This document shows, one piece after another, positions 62,821 through 64,000 of a DNA stretch of 64,000 bases (position 1 is its first letter; the number at the start of each line of letters is the position of its first letter). A program made the translations under genes and the position numbers. The notes below the pieces were generated by a model. The model did not search any database. It saw only the letters and a list, made by a program, of their open reading frames with translations, and was not told the origin of the DNA. Location: positions 8,378,001 to 8,442,000 of the forward strand of contig AP031358.1 in assembly GCA_037833965.1 (NCBI GenBank), read 5' to 3'. The stretch comes from Marchantia polymorpha subsp. ruderalis. Taxonomy: Eukaryota > Streptophyta > Marchantiopsida > Marchantiales > Marchantiaceae.

Positions 62821-63928
62821 ATGTGCGGAATTGGGTTGATTGTGACCGGTGTTCCGATTCGTGGACATCTGGGCCCGGGTGAGGCTGAAGCTTCCGGCTT
62901 TTCGTGTCAAAGATCACCGAAGGTGAGTCTGAAATTTTGAAGGTCACCGTTCAGATAATGTCATTGACTCTCGTGATTCATCGATCAATCACTATCTAAA
63001 GTTCTCAACAAAAAAAATTAGTACGTCGGGAACAGCATTTGCAAAAGAGGTCACCACACAGAATCAACCACCATAGCTTTTGAGTGTCCACGAACTTTGA
63101 TCGAAATAATTCGGAACCTCGACGAACGCTAGAGCGTGTCAAACTGATAAGCATTCGTCCTCAGTCTGCAGAACCAGTGGGCCCGAATTATGAAGATCTC
63201 TGCAACGGGCTCAAACGCAGGGGGCCCGACCACATCGGCGGACAAGTTCTCCACCTCTCACCACCAATTCAGAATTTGGAGAAATCAGAATCGACCGAAC
63301 ACCCCCATCCCCATCCCACCACACGCAATGAACCGCAGACCGGAACTCTAATCGACTGTACCTCCAATGCCGAGAATCCGCCACCAGTTGCAACTCCTGA
63401 AGGCGACATTGCCGTGGACCTGGGAAGATGTGGGTTGTCGGAATCCACTGGCGGTGCTCGACTTCAATTTGTTGGTGCCACTTTGCAGCTTCGAGGAGAC
63501 AAGCCAGTTCAACAGCCCCTCCTGGACTCCGTCGGGAATGTTCTCGTCTACAACGGTAAATGCATGCTTGCCCTCTGATCTTCAGCAATTTCTTGCCGTG
63601 ACGCCAATTCATCTTCTCTGCCATCGGCATCACCATCACAGAGGTTGCTAATCCAAGAGTTCTGCCACTGACCATGAATTATTAAATCCTGATTTGGGCT
63701 GGCCTTGCACCAGGGGAGATTTTTGATGGCTTGAAAGTGAGGCCATGTGAAAACGACACGGAGGTGATCATGCAGGCCCTCCGCAACTGCTGCAACTGTG
63801 CCTGCCACAGTCATAGCCAGCACCACCAATTGATTGAATGTGCATGTTCGGATTCGAGCCAGCTCCACCAGACAGTGCCAGGATTGCTTTCTCAGCTGCG
63901 AGGACCTTGGGCTCTGATCTTCTGGCAG
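62821..63928 (+). CDS. ASNSD1: Asparagine-synthetase-domain protein, ASNSD1-like (5' part; runs out of the window)
   Basis: Three exons, 62821-62922, 63165-63555 and 63714-63928, join in frame by GT-AG introns. The protein starts MCGIGLIVTG, giving Cys2 as the N-terminal nucleophile of a class II glutamine amidotransferase (Ntn) domain. Then come LCNGLKRRGPD, FVGATLQLRGDKPVQQPL, DSVGNVLVYNGEIFDGLKV, ENDTEVIMQAL, a Cys-rich stretch and VPGLLSQLRGPWALIFW. This order matches the plant asparagine synthase family proteins of ASNSD1 type rather than classical ASN1. The ATP-dependent synthetase domain would lie beyond the window. Family members have no firmly established reaction. The gene is head-to-head with the methyltransferase gene. 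Confidence 0.9.
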
Positions 63929-64000
63929 GTTTGTACATGTCTCCCAACTTGGAATTCATCTTCAGTCATGAGTTCGGTCAAACCTGCACATGCTACTCGC

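Noticed and set aside
63211-63675. 154-codon minus-strand open frame
   Set aside because: It is antisense to ASNSD1-like exon 2, where domain motifs clearly identify the + strand as coding.

Overview
This window is nuclear DNA from a land plant. Three things support that: genes with many short GT-AG introns, plant-specific protein architectures (a PB1 plus Raf-like kinase protein, a plant-type SAC3/GANP protein), and remnants of plant-type LINE and Ty1/copia elements. The sparse genes and the long 1799-residue Raf-like protein would suit a bryophyte such as a moss, but that is inference only. No bacterial, phage, CRISPR or organellar features were seen.

Layout. 1-546 is the upstream flank of a SAC3A-like mRNA-export gene that fills 547-7189 on the + strand (13 exons, about 1054 residues). 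7.2-15.4 kb is intergenic, with small hairpins and microsatellites. 15.4-19.6 kb is a decayed LINE on the - strand. 19.6-29.4 kb is intergenic with palindromes, a pre-miRNA-like hairpin and a paired bZIP-type motif. 29430-35986 on the - strand is a PB1-domain Raf-like protein kinase (8 exons), with two tiny upstream ORFs ending just before its start. 36-58.4 kb is mainly noncoding: AT-rich islands, a repeat cluster at 39.5 kb, hairpins at 41.3-41.6 kb, a copia RT/RNase H relic at 53.1-53.7 kb and a 79-bp tandem duplication at 57.0 kb.

The right end holds a head-to-head pair. A METTL2/6/8-type tRNA m3C methyltransferase gene lies on the - strand (start near 62255, stop at 58451). An ASNSD1-like asparagine-synthase-family gene lies on the + strand (start at 62821) and runs out of the window. 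They share a 565-bp intergenic promoter with two telo-box motifs and a G-box. The four recognised genes act in mRNA export, stress signalling, tRNA modification and amino-acid-related metabolism; nothing shows that they form one pathway. No clearly novel system was found. The most checkable oddities are an in-frame stopless intron (exitron candidate), alternative splice-site choices in two genes, upstream ORFs, and several unexplained inverted repeats.
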